64,000 nt of DNA from Arthrobacter alpinus (GCF_900105965.1 NZ_FNTV01000001.1:1054001-1118000), one strand, 5' to 3'. Positions 1 to 9,725 are shown, counted from the first letter of the stretch. Program-made: numbers and translations. The notes: generated from the letters alone by a model not told the origin.

Positions 1-132
1 GAAACGCCCATCACGATGCCGTGGCCGTGGGATGTTCCCGAAGCCCCTCAAGAAGTCACAGCCGACGAGCTAGCAGCGGCGAAAACTACCCTCAACGCGA
101 ACTCCGCTTTCGGGCAGGTGCGTCCCCAGTAA
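1..132 (+). CDS. C-terminal end of a phage protein before the tape measure gene (partial)
   Basis: Frame 1 is open from the window edge to a TAA at 130-132 and gives about 43 residues (starting ETPITMPWPW and ending FGQVRPQ). It ends 18 bases before the tape measure start. In siphoviruses the gene in this place usually encodes a tail assembly chaperone, so that role is inferred from position only. The start lies outside the window. Confidence 0.55.
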   Translation, partial: ETPITMPWPWDVPEAPQEVTADELAAAKTTLNANSAFGQVRPQ

Positions 133-150
133 GAAAGTGAGGCGTCCTCG

Positions 151-3100
151 ATGTCACTAGCCGGTCAGGGTGAAGTTGAAATTGTCCCGGTAATGCCGGG
201 ATTCCGCTCCACCGTCAGTAAAGAAGTCGATGGCGCCGGCAAAGAGTCATCAAACCGCTTCGCGACCGCTTTCGGCAACGGCATCAAGGGCCTCGGGGCC
301 TTCGTTGGCAAGTCCCTCGCTGTAGCTGGTGGCCTCGCCGCCACCGTGGCCGCTATCGCGGTCAAGGGTGGCATCAGCCGCCAGCTACAGATAGAAGAAG
401 CCACAGCTAAGATGACGGGCCTGGGCAACTCCACGGACACCGTCAAAACGACCATGGACAACGCGCTCGCCGCAGTGAAGGGCACCGCCTTCGGTATGGG
501 TGAGGCTGCGACGGTTGCATCCACCGCACTGGCCTCGGGCATCAAGCCCGGCCAAGAGATGACCAAGTACCTGACCCTAGTCGCTGACGCGGCCACCATT
601 GCCGGAACAGGCATGGGCGAAATGGGCCAGATCATGGGCAAGGTCACCAACACCGGCAAGGTCACCAACGACGTCCTGAACCAGTTCGGTGACCGAGGCG
701 TGGGCGTCCTGCAAATGCTCGCCAAGCACTACGGCGTGACCGCCGAGGAAATGACCTCCATGGTCTCCAAGGGAAAGGTCGACGCCGAAACCTTCAACAA
801 GGTCCTCACAGAGAACCTTGGCGGAGCAGCCCAAAAATCAGGCAACACCACCAAAGGTGCCTGGAAGAACATGCTCGCCTCCCTCTCACGCGGTGGCGTC
901 ACCCTATCCAGCGGCTTCTTCCCGCTCATCAAATCAGTCTTCAACCAAGTAACACTCACCCTCGACGGCATGAACGACAAGATCAAGCCGGCCGCCGAGG
1001 CCTTCGGAAAATGGTTCCAAGGCAAAGCCGGACCCTCCATCGAGAACTTCTCCACCGTCGCGCTCGCAGCCTTTGACCGCTTGTATACCCGGATCACGTT
1101 GTTTGTGGCCGGGTTCCAACAGGGCATGTCCAACGTTGAAGCATCCGGGCCTATGGGTCGAGTCCAGCGCTTCGGAGAAATCGTAGGCAGCGCTTTCAAA
1201 GAAGCGCGCGGCGGGGTTATAGCGTTCGGCGCTGCATGGGCCGCGAATGACGGAGAAATTACCTCCAGCGGGTTCCCCGGGTTCATGGAGCGCCTCGCGA
1301 ATGCGACGCGACCCATGGTTGATGCTTTGCGAGCATTGGACTTCTCTAGTTTCAGCGCTTTCACGGCCTCTTTGAGCAGTGCGGGTGGTAGTGCTGGAAC
1401 GGCTCTGGGCAGTATTGGTGATTCGGTCAAGACGTTGTTGCCGGCGTTCAAGTCATTTGGTGAGCAGCTGCCCAACATTGGTGCGGCACTGGTCAAGCTG
1501 GGCGGCGTCAGCCTAAACATTCTCACCGCCTCGCTCGCGTTTCTGGCTCAGCATGTGGACACGATCATTGCTTGGATGCCGGCCATCGTTGCCGGGTACA
1601 TAGCTTGGCGAATCGCGTCCAGTGCGCTGGGTCAGGCCCACCTCGCGTTGACGGCGGCTCAGGTCGCCATGACCCCGGTAAATCTGCTGAACAATGCGGC
1701 CCGCATTGTCGCCGTGACATTGGAAAACCAGCAGGCTAGGGCCATTGGAACGACGACCACGGCGCTCAACCTCAACGTCCTCACGATGGCCCGGGCGAGG
1801 GCCGCCATGATCGCCAAGGGTGTCGCTGACGCGGCAATGGCGGTCGGTACCAAGGCGGCTGCGGCTGCGCAGGTGGTTTTCAATGCTGTGATGTCGGCAA
1901 ACCCAATCGGGCTGGTGATTATCGCTATTGTGGCGTTGATTGCCGGAATTATCCTGCTGGTGAAGAACTGGGATACGGTCGTTGCCTTCTTGAAGGGCGC
2001 ATGGCAGGGATTCGTCACCTGGTTCCAAACCATCATGGCCGGGTTCCTCGGCTGGTGGGGCGGCGTCTGGCAAGGTTTCCTTGGATTTATCGCACCCGTA
2101 TGGGCGGCGATTCAGCAAATTATCCAAGTCGCGTGGCAGGTCATCGTCACGGTCGTGACGACGTACATCAGCATGGTGCTGACCGTTATTCAGACGGTCT
2201 GGGCCGTGATCCAAGTGGTGTTCTCCACTGCGTGGAACATCATCCAAACCATTGTTGCCACTGCACTGGCGATCTTGATCGCCGTGTTCACCGGGAATTT
2301 CGGTGCTATTGGAGGGCTGATCGCTTCGGCGTGGGCGAAGATTCAGGGCTACTTCTCGGCAGCCTTCGCGGCCATTGCAGCCATCGTTACGGGTGCCTGG
2401 TCGAACCTGACCGGCATATTCACCGGGGCCGTCAATAAAATCGCCGGCCTTCTGTCTGGCGGTTGGAATGCCATGAGAGACACGGTCATGTCCGTGTGGA
2501 ATGCAATCGTGGCATGGATTGCCGGGATCCCCGGCCGCGTCCTTGCCGGGATCATTGCCATTGCTCAGTTGCATATCCGGATGGGCCAGTGGATCGGCGA
2601 TGTGAAGGACGCGGCGGTCAACAAGTTCCTCGAGCTCGTCTCTTGGGTCACTGGGCTGCCGGGCCGGATTCTTTCAGCCCTGGGCAACATGGGCAGCCTG
2701 CTTGTGGGTGCTGGTGGACAGATCATTCAAGGGTTCCTGAACGGCCTGACAGCCGGGTTTGAGAACGTGAAGAACTTCGTCGGTGGCATCGGCGATTGGA
2801 TAGCCGCACACAAGGGCCCAGAAGCATACGACCGGGCATTGTTGGTCCCAGCCGGCGGCTGGATCATGGGAGGGCTCAATAAGTCGCTCCGAGCCGGGAT
2901 TCCTGATCTGGAATCGACCCTGTCCCAGGTGTCAGCAGTGATCCGTACCGGAGTATCGGCCTCACCGTCGTCCAGACGGGCATCAACAACCGCTGGCAGC
3001 CAGCAGGCCGTGCAGGCCATGGCCGCGGGTGTGTCCGTGGTTGTCCAGGGCAATGTCGGGTGGGAGCCGGACAAGGTCGCAGACGAGTTGTACACAAAGA

Positions 3101-3153
3101 TCCGGCGTTCCTCGTCATTGGCTAACTTGCGAAGGGTGGCGGTTGCAGTATGA
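151..3153 (+). CDS. phage tail tape measure protein
   Basis: A 1000-residue protein that sets tail length and lies in the tail tube before DNA ejection. The N-terminal ~300 residues carry the tape-measure domain pattern (Gly/Ala-rich, with GTAFGMGEAA, then MGQIMGKVTNTGKVTNDVLNQ near residues 155-175). Residues ~450-520 and 590-790 are hydrophobic and rich in regularly spaced Trp (VWQGF, PVWAAIQQ, TVWAVIQ, AWNIIQ), typical of the membrane-interacting middle of these proteins. The ATG at 151 follows a GTGAGG Shine-Dalgarno-like stretch. The stop overlaps the next gene by ATGA, so the tail genes are translationally coupled. It is the longest gene of the tail block, as expected. Confidence 0.93.
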   Translation: MSLAGQGEVEIVPVMPGFRSTVSKEVDGAGKESSNRFATAFGNGIKGLGAFVGKSLAVAGGLAATVAAIAVKGGISRQLQIEEATAKMTGLGNSTDTVKTTMDNALAAVKGTAFGMGEAATVASTALASGIKPGQEMTKYLTLVADAATIAGTGMGEMGQIMGKVTNTGKVTNDVLNQFGDRGVGVLQMLAKHYGVTAEEMTSMVSKGKVDAETFNKVLTENLGGAAQKSGNTTKGAWKNMLASLSRGGVTLSSGFFPLIKSVFNQVTLTLDGMNDKIKPAAEAFGKWFQGKAGPSIENFSTVALAAFDRLYTRITLFVAGFQQGMSNVEASGPMGRVQRFGEIVGSAFKEARGGVIAFGAAWAANDGEITSSGFPGFMERLANATRPMVDALRALDFSSFSAFTASLSSAGGSAGTALGSIGDSVKTLLPAFKSFGEQLPNIGAALVKLGGVSLNILTASLAFLAQHVDTIIAWMPAIVAGYIAWRIASSALGQAHLALTAAQVAMTPVNLLNNAARIVAVTLENQQARAIGTTTTALNLNVLTMARARAAMIAKGVADAAMAVGTKAAAAAQVVFNAVMSANPIGLVIIAIVALIAGIILLVKNWDTVVAFLKGAWQGFVTWFQTIMAGFLGWWGGVWQGFLGFIAPVWAAIQQIIQVAWQVIVTVVTTYISMVLTVIQTVWAVIQVVFSTAWNIIQTIVATALAILIAVFTGNFGAIGGLIASAWAKIQGYFSAAFAAIAAIVTGAWSNLTGIFTGAVNKIAGLLSGGWNAMRDTVMSVWNAIVAWIAGIPGRVLAGIIAIAQLHIRMGQWIGDVKDAAVNKFLELVSWVTGLPGRILSALGNMGSLLVGAGGQIIQGFLNGLTAGFENVKNFVGGIGDWIAAHKGPEAYDRALLVPAGGWIMGGLNKSLRAGIPDLESTLSQVSAVIRTGVSASPSSRRASTTAGSQQAVQAMAAGVSVVVQGNVGWEPDKVADELYTKIRRSSSLANLRRVAVAV

Positions 3154-4109
3154 GTGTGAATTTCGCCTATGGTGCCCCGTACGTCCCTCCCATCCCGGGG
3201 TTCTTTGTTCCTTGGCAGGGAATCAAGCACACGTGGACGGGATGGGACGGGTCGGTATGGGAGATCAGTGATCCGCGCTCAGGGGCCGCGCTGCTGGCCG
3301 ATGGGATCGAGGGTCTCGGAATGCCGGAGATCCTCAACTACACCCACGATTCACCAGTGGTGCATGGGGTGGAGTGGGACGGGTGGTTGTCCACGGGCCG
3401 CAAGGTCTATTGGAACTTCATCATCTACTCCGGCTCTGCCTCCGACGATCAGCCAAGCTCAAAGGCATGGCTGGCCAGGCACAAGGCGTTCTGGAAGACG
3501 ATGCGCCCGGGGACCTCTGGCGTGTGGACGGTGGAACTGCCGACGGGAACAGGCACGGTGGAGAAATTCTCACTCCGGCTGCGGTTCGCGTCCGACGGCG
3601 GACATTCCTACAGCACGGACCCGTCGAAGCGTGGATGGGAAGCCTACGGGATCGAGATGTTCGCTGAGCAGCCGTTCTGGGAGGGCGTGGAGGTAGTTCA
3701 GTCGTGGGATGCCGGGGAGCAAGTCGATTTCTTCGGCCCCACCGGGTTTGGTCCGGACTTCTTCGTTTCATCGTCTGCGCAACTCTCAACGGCAACGGTG
3801 ACGAATCCGGGAGACGTCGAGTCATTCGCAACCTGGACGATTGTGGGCCCAGCTACAACAGCCGTCGTCGGCATCGGGGCAGACACAACAATCGTGCCGT
3901 TCCCAGTGCCGGATGGCTCCAAGCTCGTCATCGATACAGACCCGCGCCGGCTAACCGCAGAGCTTGATGGTGTGGACGTCATGGACCAGCTCACGGAATT
4001 CAACTACCCGGCCTTACCTCCGGGAACGGACGTGCAGTTGAACCTTTCCTTGGACGGTACTGGCGGGGTGGAAGCGAAATTCAAGACGTACTACCTGATG
4101 GGGGTGTGA
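3150..4109 (+). CDS. phage distal tail (Dit-like) protein
   Basis: A 319-residue protein directly after the tape measure, the usual place of the distal tail protein that forms the hub at the tail tip. The N-terminal half (VPWQGIKHTWTGWDGSVWEI, then a box around EGLGMPEI and PVVHGVEWDGW) resembles the start of siphovirus Dit/minor tail proteins of actinophages. The C-terminal half is beta-rich with no membrane segment. Its ATG overlaps the tape measure stop (ATGA) and the next gene begins two bases after its TGA. The family assignment rests on gene order plus the general pattern. Confidence 0.75.
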   Translation: MSVNFAYGAPYVPPIPGFFVPWQGIKHTWTGWDGSVWEISDPRSGAALLADGIEGLGMPEILNYTHDSPVVHGVEWDGWLSTGRKVYWNFIIYSGSASDDQPSSKAWLARHKAFWKTMRPGTSGVWTVELPTGTGTVEKFSLRLRFASDGGHSYSTDPSKRGWEAYGIEMFAEQPFWEGVEVVQSWDAGEQVDFFGPTGFGPDFFVSSSAQLSTATVTNPGDVESFATWTIVGPATTAVVGIGADTTIVPFPVPDGSKLVIDTDPRRLTAELDGVDVMDQLTEFNYPALPPGTDVQLNLSLDGTGGVEAKFKTYYLMGV

Positions 4110-4110
4110 T

Positions 4111-5241
4111 GTGGCTGCTGCCCCGTTCAGGATCGATATCTACGATAAGAATTGTCAGTGGAAGGCACCGCTCGGTGATTTGAAGTCAATCAAGGGCACG
4201 GTCCGTCACAACGCGATCTCCGAAGCGACGCTCACGGTTGCGGCGAACCACAAACGCACGGACCTGCTGGGAGCACCAGGAGCACGGCTGGGTATCAAGT
4301 TGCGGGGCGAGCCGCTCATGACCGGCCCTATCCGGGCGCCCGTTGGCGCAGGACCGGGTGTGGCGGGTGATCTGGTTTACAGCGTGCAGTCCGATTTTAG
4401 GATTCTTCACAATGTGGCTGGCTGGCCCGCCCCAGCCAAGCTCATCACTCAGCAAGGCGACGAGGGCGCCTACTATTCGATCGGGCGCCAGCCGGCGGAA
4501 ACGGTTCTCAAGGACGTGGTGGCGAAGAACGCCATCACCCGCTTAGGGTTCCCGCTGACGATCGCCCCGGATCTGGGCCGCGGTGCCGACATTGAAGCAT
4601 CATTTCGGATGCACCCGCTCTATGACCGGCTATTCCCGGCAGTGGATACGGCAGGGATCGGCGTCAGCGTCATCATGGCCGGTGGCGGTTTGGTCTTGGA
4701 CGTCTACGTCCCGAAGGTCTACCCCAACGTCTTGACGGAGCAATCCCGGGTCATTCAGAAATGGTCTTTCAGTGGCACCGCTCCGGACGCCACCCGCGTC
4801 GTCATTGGCGGGCAGGGTCAAGGAGACCTTCGCGTTTTCGAAACTCTCGCGGATATCGCGCGGGAAGACGAATGGGGAGACATTATCGAAGTGTTCCGGG
4901 ATGCCCGAGACACTTCCGACGGCACAACCTACCTCATGCGAGCTCAAGAGACTCTGGACGAAACAGCAGCCCGCGGAACTCTCACCGTGGAGCTGGCCGA
5001 AACCGAACGCTTCCGCTACGGCGGGGTCAAGGGAATCCGTGTAGGAGACCTCGCCACGGCCAGCGTTGGCAACAACATCACTGTCACCGACGTCCTGCGA
5101 GAAATGGAATTCTCGTGGGACCGCCCCGGCGGCCTGAAACTTTCATCCACCATCGGGCCAAAAGATGACCCCATGGACCAACTCATGCAAGCCATCACCA
5201 CCCTCGCCCGAGGCGTCCACGACCTGAAAGCAGGAACCTAA
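4111..5241 (+). CDS. phage tail protein, Gp37-like (Siphovirus ReqiPepy6 type)
   Basis: A 376-residue protein starting with GTG, two bases after the Dit-like gene. The opening FRIDIYDKNCQWKAPLGDLKS, the central HPLYDRLFP stretch and the late block around RFRYGGVKGIRVGDLATA match the pattern of Gp37-like tail-associated proteins common in actinobacteriophages, which sit at the tail tip. No membrane helix is visible. The stop TAA shares its last A with the ATG of the next gene, again suggesting coupled translation. The exact role in adsorption is inferred. Confidence 0.7.
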   Translation: MAAAPFRIDIYDKNCQWKAPLGDLKSIKGTVRHNAISEATLTVAANHKRTDLLGAPGARLGIKLRGEPLMTGPIRAPVGAGPGVAGDLVYSVQSDFRILHNVAGWPAPAKLITQQGDEGAYYSIGRQPAETVLKDVVAKNAITRLGFPLTIAPDLGRGADIEASFRMHPLYDRLFPAVDTAGIGVSVIMAGGGLVLDVYVPKVYPNVLTEQSRVIQKWSFSGTAPDATRVVIGGQGQGDLRVFETLADIAREDEWGDIIEVFRDARDTSDGTTYLMRAQETLDETAARGTLTVELAETERFRYGGVKGIRVGDLATASVGNNITVTDVLREMEFSWDRPGGLKLSSTIGPKDDPMDQLMQAITTLARGVHDLKAGT

Positions 5242-6191
5242 TGGCCACCCCACCCACCAGCTACGGCTACCCCGGATCTATCAACGCCGCAGCCCTGGCA
5301 ACCTGGCTACCCGCAGCGGCAGCGGCCCGCTTCTCCGTGGCAGGCGTTGACGATTGGCGCGTCACCACCCAAGGCGGACTGGACAGAGGGATTCGCATCA
5401 ACGCGGGCACCGGCACTGGTGACGGCATCATGGACGTCACCGCCGAATATGAAACGATGGCCCTTCCCCTGGTCGAGTCCGGCTCCCAGTGGTTCCTGGT
5501 CGTCCGGCGCCGGAACTGGTCCGTCCCGGCCACGACCGTCCCGATGATTATCGCCGGTACGTCGGCAAAAGCCATTCCAGCCCGATCAAACACTCCCGGA
5601 GTGGAATCGGACCAGCCCCTAGCCTTGTGCCGGGTACAGGCCGGACAAACCGTCGTCCAAGAGATCATCGACCTGCGCTGCTGGGCAGGTAACGGCGGCG
5701 TGGTCATCGCGGACATTCTCGCCCGTGACTATCTAGCCCGCCCCGGAGCCGACGTCCTACTCGGCTCCACCACGTGGAGATACACGATCGGCGCACTCGG
5801 CGTCTGGACATGGGTAGACCAATCGCCTCTACTACTCCCATCGGCCCCGATCGCCGGAATAGCGAAACCAGACTGGGCCCCACCGAGAACGTGGACCGGG
5901 CTCGTCACCGTGTCCAAGGGCGCCGGCGGCGAGAACCGAGAAGCAACATCAGCCACGAACGCCCTAGGCGAAGGTGGCCTCTGGTTCGGGTACAACGGGA
6001 TACCTTCCTTCTCCGGAATCTACGGCGTCCAACTAACCGGCAAGAGCGGAGACCCTACGTTCCTGCACGTCCCGGCGATCCTGGACGTCAGCGCCACCCG
6101 GATCAAGTTCAAGTCCCGCCGCAGCGACAACTCAAACTGGGCAAACGGCTACGGTGCCATCGCACTGGCTGTCACCGTCATCGGCTGGTAA
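5241..6191 (+). CDS. phage minor tail / tail-tip protein of unknown function
   Basis: A 316-residue protein in the tail block, overlapping the preceding stop by one base (TAATG). It opens with PTSYGYPGSINAAALATWLP. The N-terminal part is similar in style to actinophage proteins that join the Gp37-like protein to a receptor-binding part, with paired beta stretches such as GSQWFLVVRRRNW and LALCRVQAGQTVVQEIIDLR. The last ~90 residues (GLVTVSKGAGGE ... YGVQLTGKSGDPTFLHVPAILDV) look like a small beta-sandwich that could be a receptor- or carbohydrate-binding domain; that is inference. It is followed by a hairpin at 6212-6238. Confidence 0.6.
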   Translation: MATPPTSYGYPGSINAAALATWLPAAAAARFSVAGVDDWRVTTQGGLDRGIRINAGTGTGDGIMDVTAEYETMALPLVESGSQWFLVVRRRNWSVPATTVPMIIAGTSAKAIPARSNTPGVESDQPLALCRVQAGQTVVQEIIDLRCWAGNGGVVIADILARDYLARPGADVLLGSTTWRYTIGALGVWTWVDQSPLLLPSAPIAGIAKPDWAPPRTWTGLVTVSKGAGGENREATSATNALGEGGLWFGYNGIPSFSGIYGVQLTGKSGDPTFLHVPAILDVSATRIKFKSRRSDNSNWANGYGAIALAVTVIGW

Positions 6192-6211
6192 ACAACCCCA
6201 CTTACCCCACC

Positions 6212-6238
6212 AAGGCCACCGCACGTCGGTGGCCTTTC
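6212..6238 (+). terminator. hairpin between tail genes
   Basis: AAGGCCACC and GGTGGCCTT form a perfect 9-bp stem around a 7-base loop, followed by TTTCC. It may partially terminate or process the tail mRNA. The AGGAGG of the next gene follows eight bases later. Confidence 0.6.
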
Positions 6239-6257
6239 CTATGCCAGGAGGCACCCA

Positions 6258-7814
6258 TTGCCCGGACCCTACGCCCATGACCCAATCCTCGCCGCAGACC
6301 CCTCCAACCCATCACTGGTTGCAGCCAACGCAAGCGTCACCATTTTCGCCGTCGGTGACCCGACCAAGACTCCGGTCACCATCTGGGACCTCAGCCACAC
6401 CACCCAACTTCCAAACCCGGTAACAACCAACCGGCTCGGATTTGGGCCACAGTTCTCACACGACACCATCCCTCAGCTGGCATGGGAAGGCGGAGGATTC
6501 TCCGGCACCTTCAAGTCTTTCAAAGGACTGTGGGAAGACGCCGAAGCAGCAAAAGGCGCAGCCCAAGGCTCCGCAACCTCATCCCAAGAATCAGCAGCAT
6601 CCTCCGAACTCGCCGCCACCAACGCCGCGACTGGCGTTGCAACCGCACTCGCGGCCACGGTGGCTGAGGCGACGGCTGCCAAGCTGGCCGCACAGCAGGC
6701 GGCGGCGTTGGTGGGGGCTCCTGCTGATGTGTCTACGGCGGCCCTGGTCGGGAATCCGGCGACGCTGACAGGAACGGCTCTTTCTGCCGCTATTGGGCTG
6801 ACTGGCGCGCCTCAAGCCAAAGACGGGCACGAGTACGTGTGGCTTGCGGGCGTGATTCGCAATCTTGGAGATGGCAGCGGCTGGCAGCTACTCCTTGAAG
6901 GGTCAAACCATCGGCCCATCGGAATCACTTCGATTGACACAGTCGATGACTCGACCGGTCCTTACGGATACATCCGGGTAAATTACCCTGGTGTTGTCGG
7001 CCCCTCGGGAATGACAGTCACCTTCATGGCGGTTCCAGATGAAACGCTTGCCCGCAACGGATTCTCTTGCGGCACTTCCGTCACGCAGACTTACACTGAC
7101 ATCCGCATCAGCCAAGCAGCCCCGGCTGCATCCGACTATGTGAGCTACAACGGTTCCGCGTGGGTTTCGCAAGACGGAAAGCTGACCCCAACATTTTCCG
7201 GCGGGATACTGACCCTAGCCCACGAGCCAGTTCCTGCATCGGCCCAGTACTCCATTAACGCAGTAGCGCGCACCGAGTTCTACAGCTTCAATGCGCCACG
7301 AGCTGCGGGGACGCTGGACACTGGCAAGTTTTCCCTTGAGGTCCGAGACAACTCGCCTAGAATCGCTGACTACGTTTCCTTTGACGGGACCAACTGGTCG
7401 TCACAAGACGGAAAATTTACCGGGTTTGCGTTCGACACCAGCACGGGTGTGTTGACGCTTACTCACGCTGCTATTCCACTGACGGCAACACAGCGAGTCT
7501 CGTTGAATCCTCGCGGTGCCACGCGCCCGGTAGTCACCAGCACGACAAGCCCTACTTCAACGACAACACTCAAGATTCAGTTCGTGAACAGTGCTGGAAC
7601 TGTTTTGCTGACGCCGGACACCACTATGCGCGCATACGTTACCCACGGTGGCGGAACAGGTGAGCTGGTCACGGCCCCTGATGCAAACATGCGCGTCTTC
7701 GCATCCCACGGTGGCGGCAACAGGCAATGGAAGCCCAGCGCACTCAACACCATCGTGTACCCCGGCTCGAATATCTGGCTTCTGGGGTTCATGGGCAAAG
7801 CCCCTACAGGGTAG
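6258..7814 (+). CDS. phage tail fibre / minor tail protein with coiled-coil
   Basis: A 518-residue protein with a TTG start, chosen because AGGAGG lies at the right distance (6246-6251) and the reading opens with a conserved-looking PGPYAHDPILAADPSNPSLVA. Residues ~30-90 resemble the N-terminal domain of actinophage tail fibres (FAVGDPTKTPVTIWDLSH). Residues ~95-150 are an Ala/Ser/Thr-rich stretch that would form a trimeric coiled-coil. The rest is beta-rich and contains two internally similar segments (PAASDYVSYNGSAWVSQDGK and SPRIADYVSFDGTNWSSQDGK), so a domain has been duplicated. Such proteins usually recognise the host surface. The next gene starts three bases after the stop. Confidence 0.72.
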   Translation: MPGPYAHDPILAADPSNPSLVAANASVTIFAVGDPTKTPVTIWDLSHTTQLPNPVTTNRLGFGPQFSHDTIPQLAWEGGGFSGTFKSFKGLWEDAEAAKGAAQGSATSSQESAASSELAATNAATGVATALAATVAEATAAKLAAQQAAALVGAPADVSTAALVGNPATLTGTALSAAIGLTGAPQAKDGHEYVWLAGVIRNLGDGSGWQLLLEGSNHRPIGITSIDTVDDSTGPYGYIRVNYPGVVGPSGMTVTFMAVPDETLARNGFSCGTSVTQTYTDIRISQAAPAASDYVSYNGSAWVSQDGKLTPTFSGGILTLAHEPVPASAQYSINAVARTEFYSFNAPRAAGTLDTGKFSLEVRDNSPRIADYVSFDGTNWSSQDGKFTGFAFDTSTGVLTLTHAAIPLTATQRVSLNPRGATRPVVTSTTSPTSTTTLKIQFVNSAGTVLLTPDTTMRAYVTHGGGTGELVTAPDANMRVFASHGGGNRQWKPSALNTIVYPGSNIWLLGFMGKAPTG

Positions 7815-7817
7815 ATC

Positions 7818-9332
7818 GTGTCCGGTATCCTTAGCGGGATGCGTCACCTCCTGAGTGGTGTGACACGGATGGGGAATACCTTGAACAAAGACAAGATCGC
7901 AGTATTGATAGCTGCCCACATTGGTCTGGCTCTATGCGGGATCTTAGTGGCCTTCGGCCAGCCGATTGCCGGAGTCCTTGCTTTGGTGGTGGTGACGGCA
8001 GCACCCTTGTGCTTCCGTATCGGGGTTGTCACTACTGCGGTATGTGTCGCGATCCTTCTCTACGGGGTAGTGGGGGCCATTGGCCTCTACGCGCCAGCAG
8101 TCGGCCCGCTTGTTCAAGTAAGCCTTATCGGGCTGTCTGCACTTGGGGCGTTCTGGGGATTGCGATTCGCCATGCAGACGAAGCTTCGCGGCGTCGCTCC
8201 GAAGCTAGCCGCAATCTACATGTTCTGCTGTGCCTTGGCGACGGTGGTTTCAGTTTTCGGCAGCGGGATAACATTCGGCCTGCGATCAGGGCTGGCTCTA
8301 GTATTCCCACTGCTCTGCGCATTCGCTGTCGCCGGCACTATCTCATCCGGAGCCACTGACTACACCCGGGGTCAAAGGCGGCTATCCATAGTGGCTACAG
8401 TCGTTGTCGTTGTCGTTGGAAATGCCGCATTCTCCCTCCGGCAGGCGACAATAGGATTCACCGGCGCTGAAATGGCGGAAATTACAGCGGGCCTCTCGAC
8501 CTATGGCGTCGGCGACACGATTCGGACTATGGGGCTATTGCCCACGAACCAGGACTTTGGGCTGCTGGCCGCGTGCCTGACCCCCGCCTTGTTCATGTCC
8601 GCCGCTCACACCAAGGGCTGGTACCGGACATGGTTGCTTGTGGCTGGTGTTGCATTGGCTGCGGCGATGGCTCTGAGCTTGACGCGAACCTCGCTCATCG
8701 CCGCCGTTGCGGCCTTGGTGATCGCTCTAGCTTTGTGGGGCAATGGTGACTTGGTGAAGCGTCTGGCCAAGTATGGGTCAATAGCCGCGGTCTCCACGGT
8801 TGCGCTGATATTGATGGTTCAGGCAAGTGGCAACGAGCGAGTGATAACCGCCGTAGATCGCGCACTCACACTGACCGACCTGACCGGAGATCGATCGTTC
8901 AACGACCGCCTGGCAATCGTCTACCCTCGTGCCATCCAAGCAATGATCGAGAACCCGTTCGGCGCGGGGTCCGGCTCAGCAGGACCAATGTCGCAGATCC
9001 GTCCAGACATTGCGCCTCTTGGGGAGTTGACGACTGACAACGGCTTCCTGATGATTGGTGTCCAGCTCGGGTGGATCGGAATGGTTGTGTTCTTTGCCCT
9101 CCTTGTATCCGCGATGGCTTGGCTGGTCAAGAAGGATACGTTCTATGCGATCAGTGCCGCCACGGCTATCCTCGCGCTTATGATCGCAATGATCACTGCG
9201 CAGTACTGGACGCTGACAGCACCGGTATGCGTCATCGCAGCATGGGTTGGACTTGGTGTCTCATCGACCAGCAAGACCGCGGATCCGACGCTGCTTGTGA
9301 AGCCGAGAGAAAAGCTACTCGTCATCAAGTAA
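7818..9332 (+). CDS. O-antigen ligase/polymerase-like membrane protein in the prophage
   Basis: A 504-residue (GTG start) integral membrane protein with about 11-12 hydrophobic helices. The large extracytoplasmic loop carries FNDRLAIVYPRAIQAMIENP, then FGAGSGSAG and DNGFLMIGVQLGWIG, the layout of the Wzy_C/O-antigen-ligase superfamily (R..., NPFGxG, N/H-containing loop, then helices). These enzymes join or polymerise lipid-linked or surface glycans on the outer face of the membrane. Later in-frame ATGs at 7839 and 7869 are alternative starts. It lies between tail fibre and lysis genes and ends with a good terminator, so it may be expressed separately as a lysogenic-conversion gene altering surface polysaccharide. 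That role is inferred. Confidence 0.72.
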   Translation: MSGILSGMRHLLSGVTRMGNTLNKDKIAVLIAAHIGLALCGILVAFGQPIAGVLALVVVTAAPLCFRIGVVTTAVCVAILLYGVVGAIGLYAPAVGPLVQVSLIGLSALGAFWGLRFAMQTKLRGVAPKLAAIYMFCCALATVVSVFGSGITFGLRSGLALVFPLLCAFAVAGTISSGATDYTRGQRRLSIVATVVVVVVGNAAFSLRQATIGFTGAEMAEITAGLSTYGVGDTIRTMGLLPTNQDFGLLAACLTPALFMSAAHTKGWYRTWLLVAGVALAAAMALSLTRTSLIAAVAALVIALALWGNGDLVKRLAKYGSIAAVSTVALILMVQASGNERVITAVDRALTLTDLTGDRSFNDRLAIVYPRAIQAMIENPFGAGSGSAGPMSQIRPDIAPLGELTTDNGFLMIGVQLGWIGMVVFFALLVSAMAWLVKKDTFYAISAATAILALMIAMITAQYWTLTAPVCVIAAWVGLGVSSTSKTADPTLLVKPREKLLVIK

Positions 9333-9340
9333 CCATGACG

Positions 9341-9371
9341 AAAGGCCCTGCCAAATGGCGGGGCCTTTTCG
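9341..9371 (+). terminator. rho-independent terminator after the O-antigen-ligase-like gene
   Basis: AAAGGCCCTGCC pairs with GGCGGGGCCTTTT around a short AAAT loop, ending in a T-rich tail. Confidence 0.8.
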
Positions 9372-9372
9372 T

Positions 9373-9594
9373 TTATAGAAGTTGTCGGTCGTTAGAACGT
9401 GTCGCGGAGTGCGTGGCGTTGGTGCACTGGCATTCGACTGCCGACCATGCAGCTACACCGTCCTCGTACATGGATGCACACCTAAACCGGCGTGGCTTCA
9501 ATCTCATCCATTTATAGAGCGTGACTGCCCAGGTCTGACGGCTGCCGATTTCGTGGCCACACTCAGGACATACTTCTTCTTCGAAGCTTTCCAA
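9373..9594 (-). CDS. possible small zinc-ribbon protein
   Basis: A 73-codon frame on the minus strand, opposite to the phage late genes. It encodes a convincing metal-site start (FEEEVCPECGHEIG) followed by further cysteines (RRFRC and ECQC). It would start with TTG at 9594, behind a GGGGGA stretch only three bases away, so the start is uncertain. No family recognised. The plus strand frame here (9382-9642) has no such pattern. Confidence 0.4.
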   Translation of the reverse strand: MESFEEEVCPECGHEIGSRQTWAVTLYKWMRLKPRRFRCASMYEDGVAAWSAVECQCTNATHSATRSNDRQLL

Positions 9595-9725
9595 TGTTCC
9601 CCCAATAGATTATTTGAATCCATAGGATACCCCGAAACTTGAAGCTTCCACTAGCCAATTGGACTATGACTTCTTTGTGACTTGTCCAAATGGGCAGCGT
9701 CGGCAGTGGGGCGCGACAAGACCAG

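Noticed and set aside
1513..2574. 353-codon frame on the minus strand in the tape measure gene
   Set aside because: Asp/Arg/His-rich composition and complete overlap with a recognised gene; a codon-pattern shadow.
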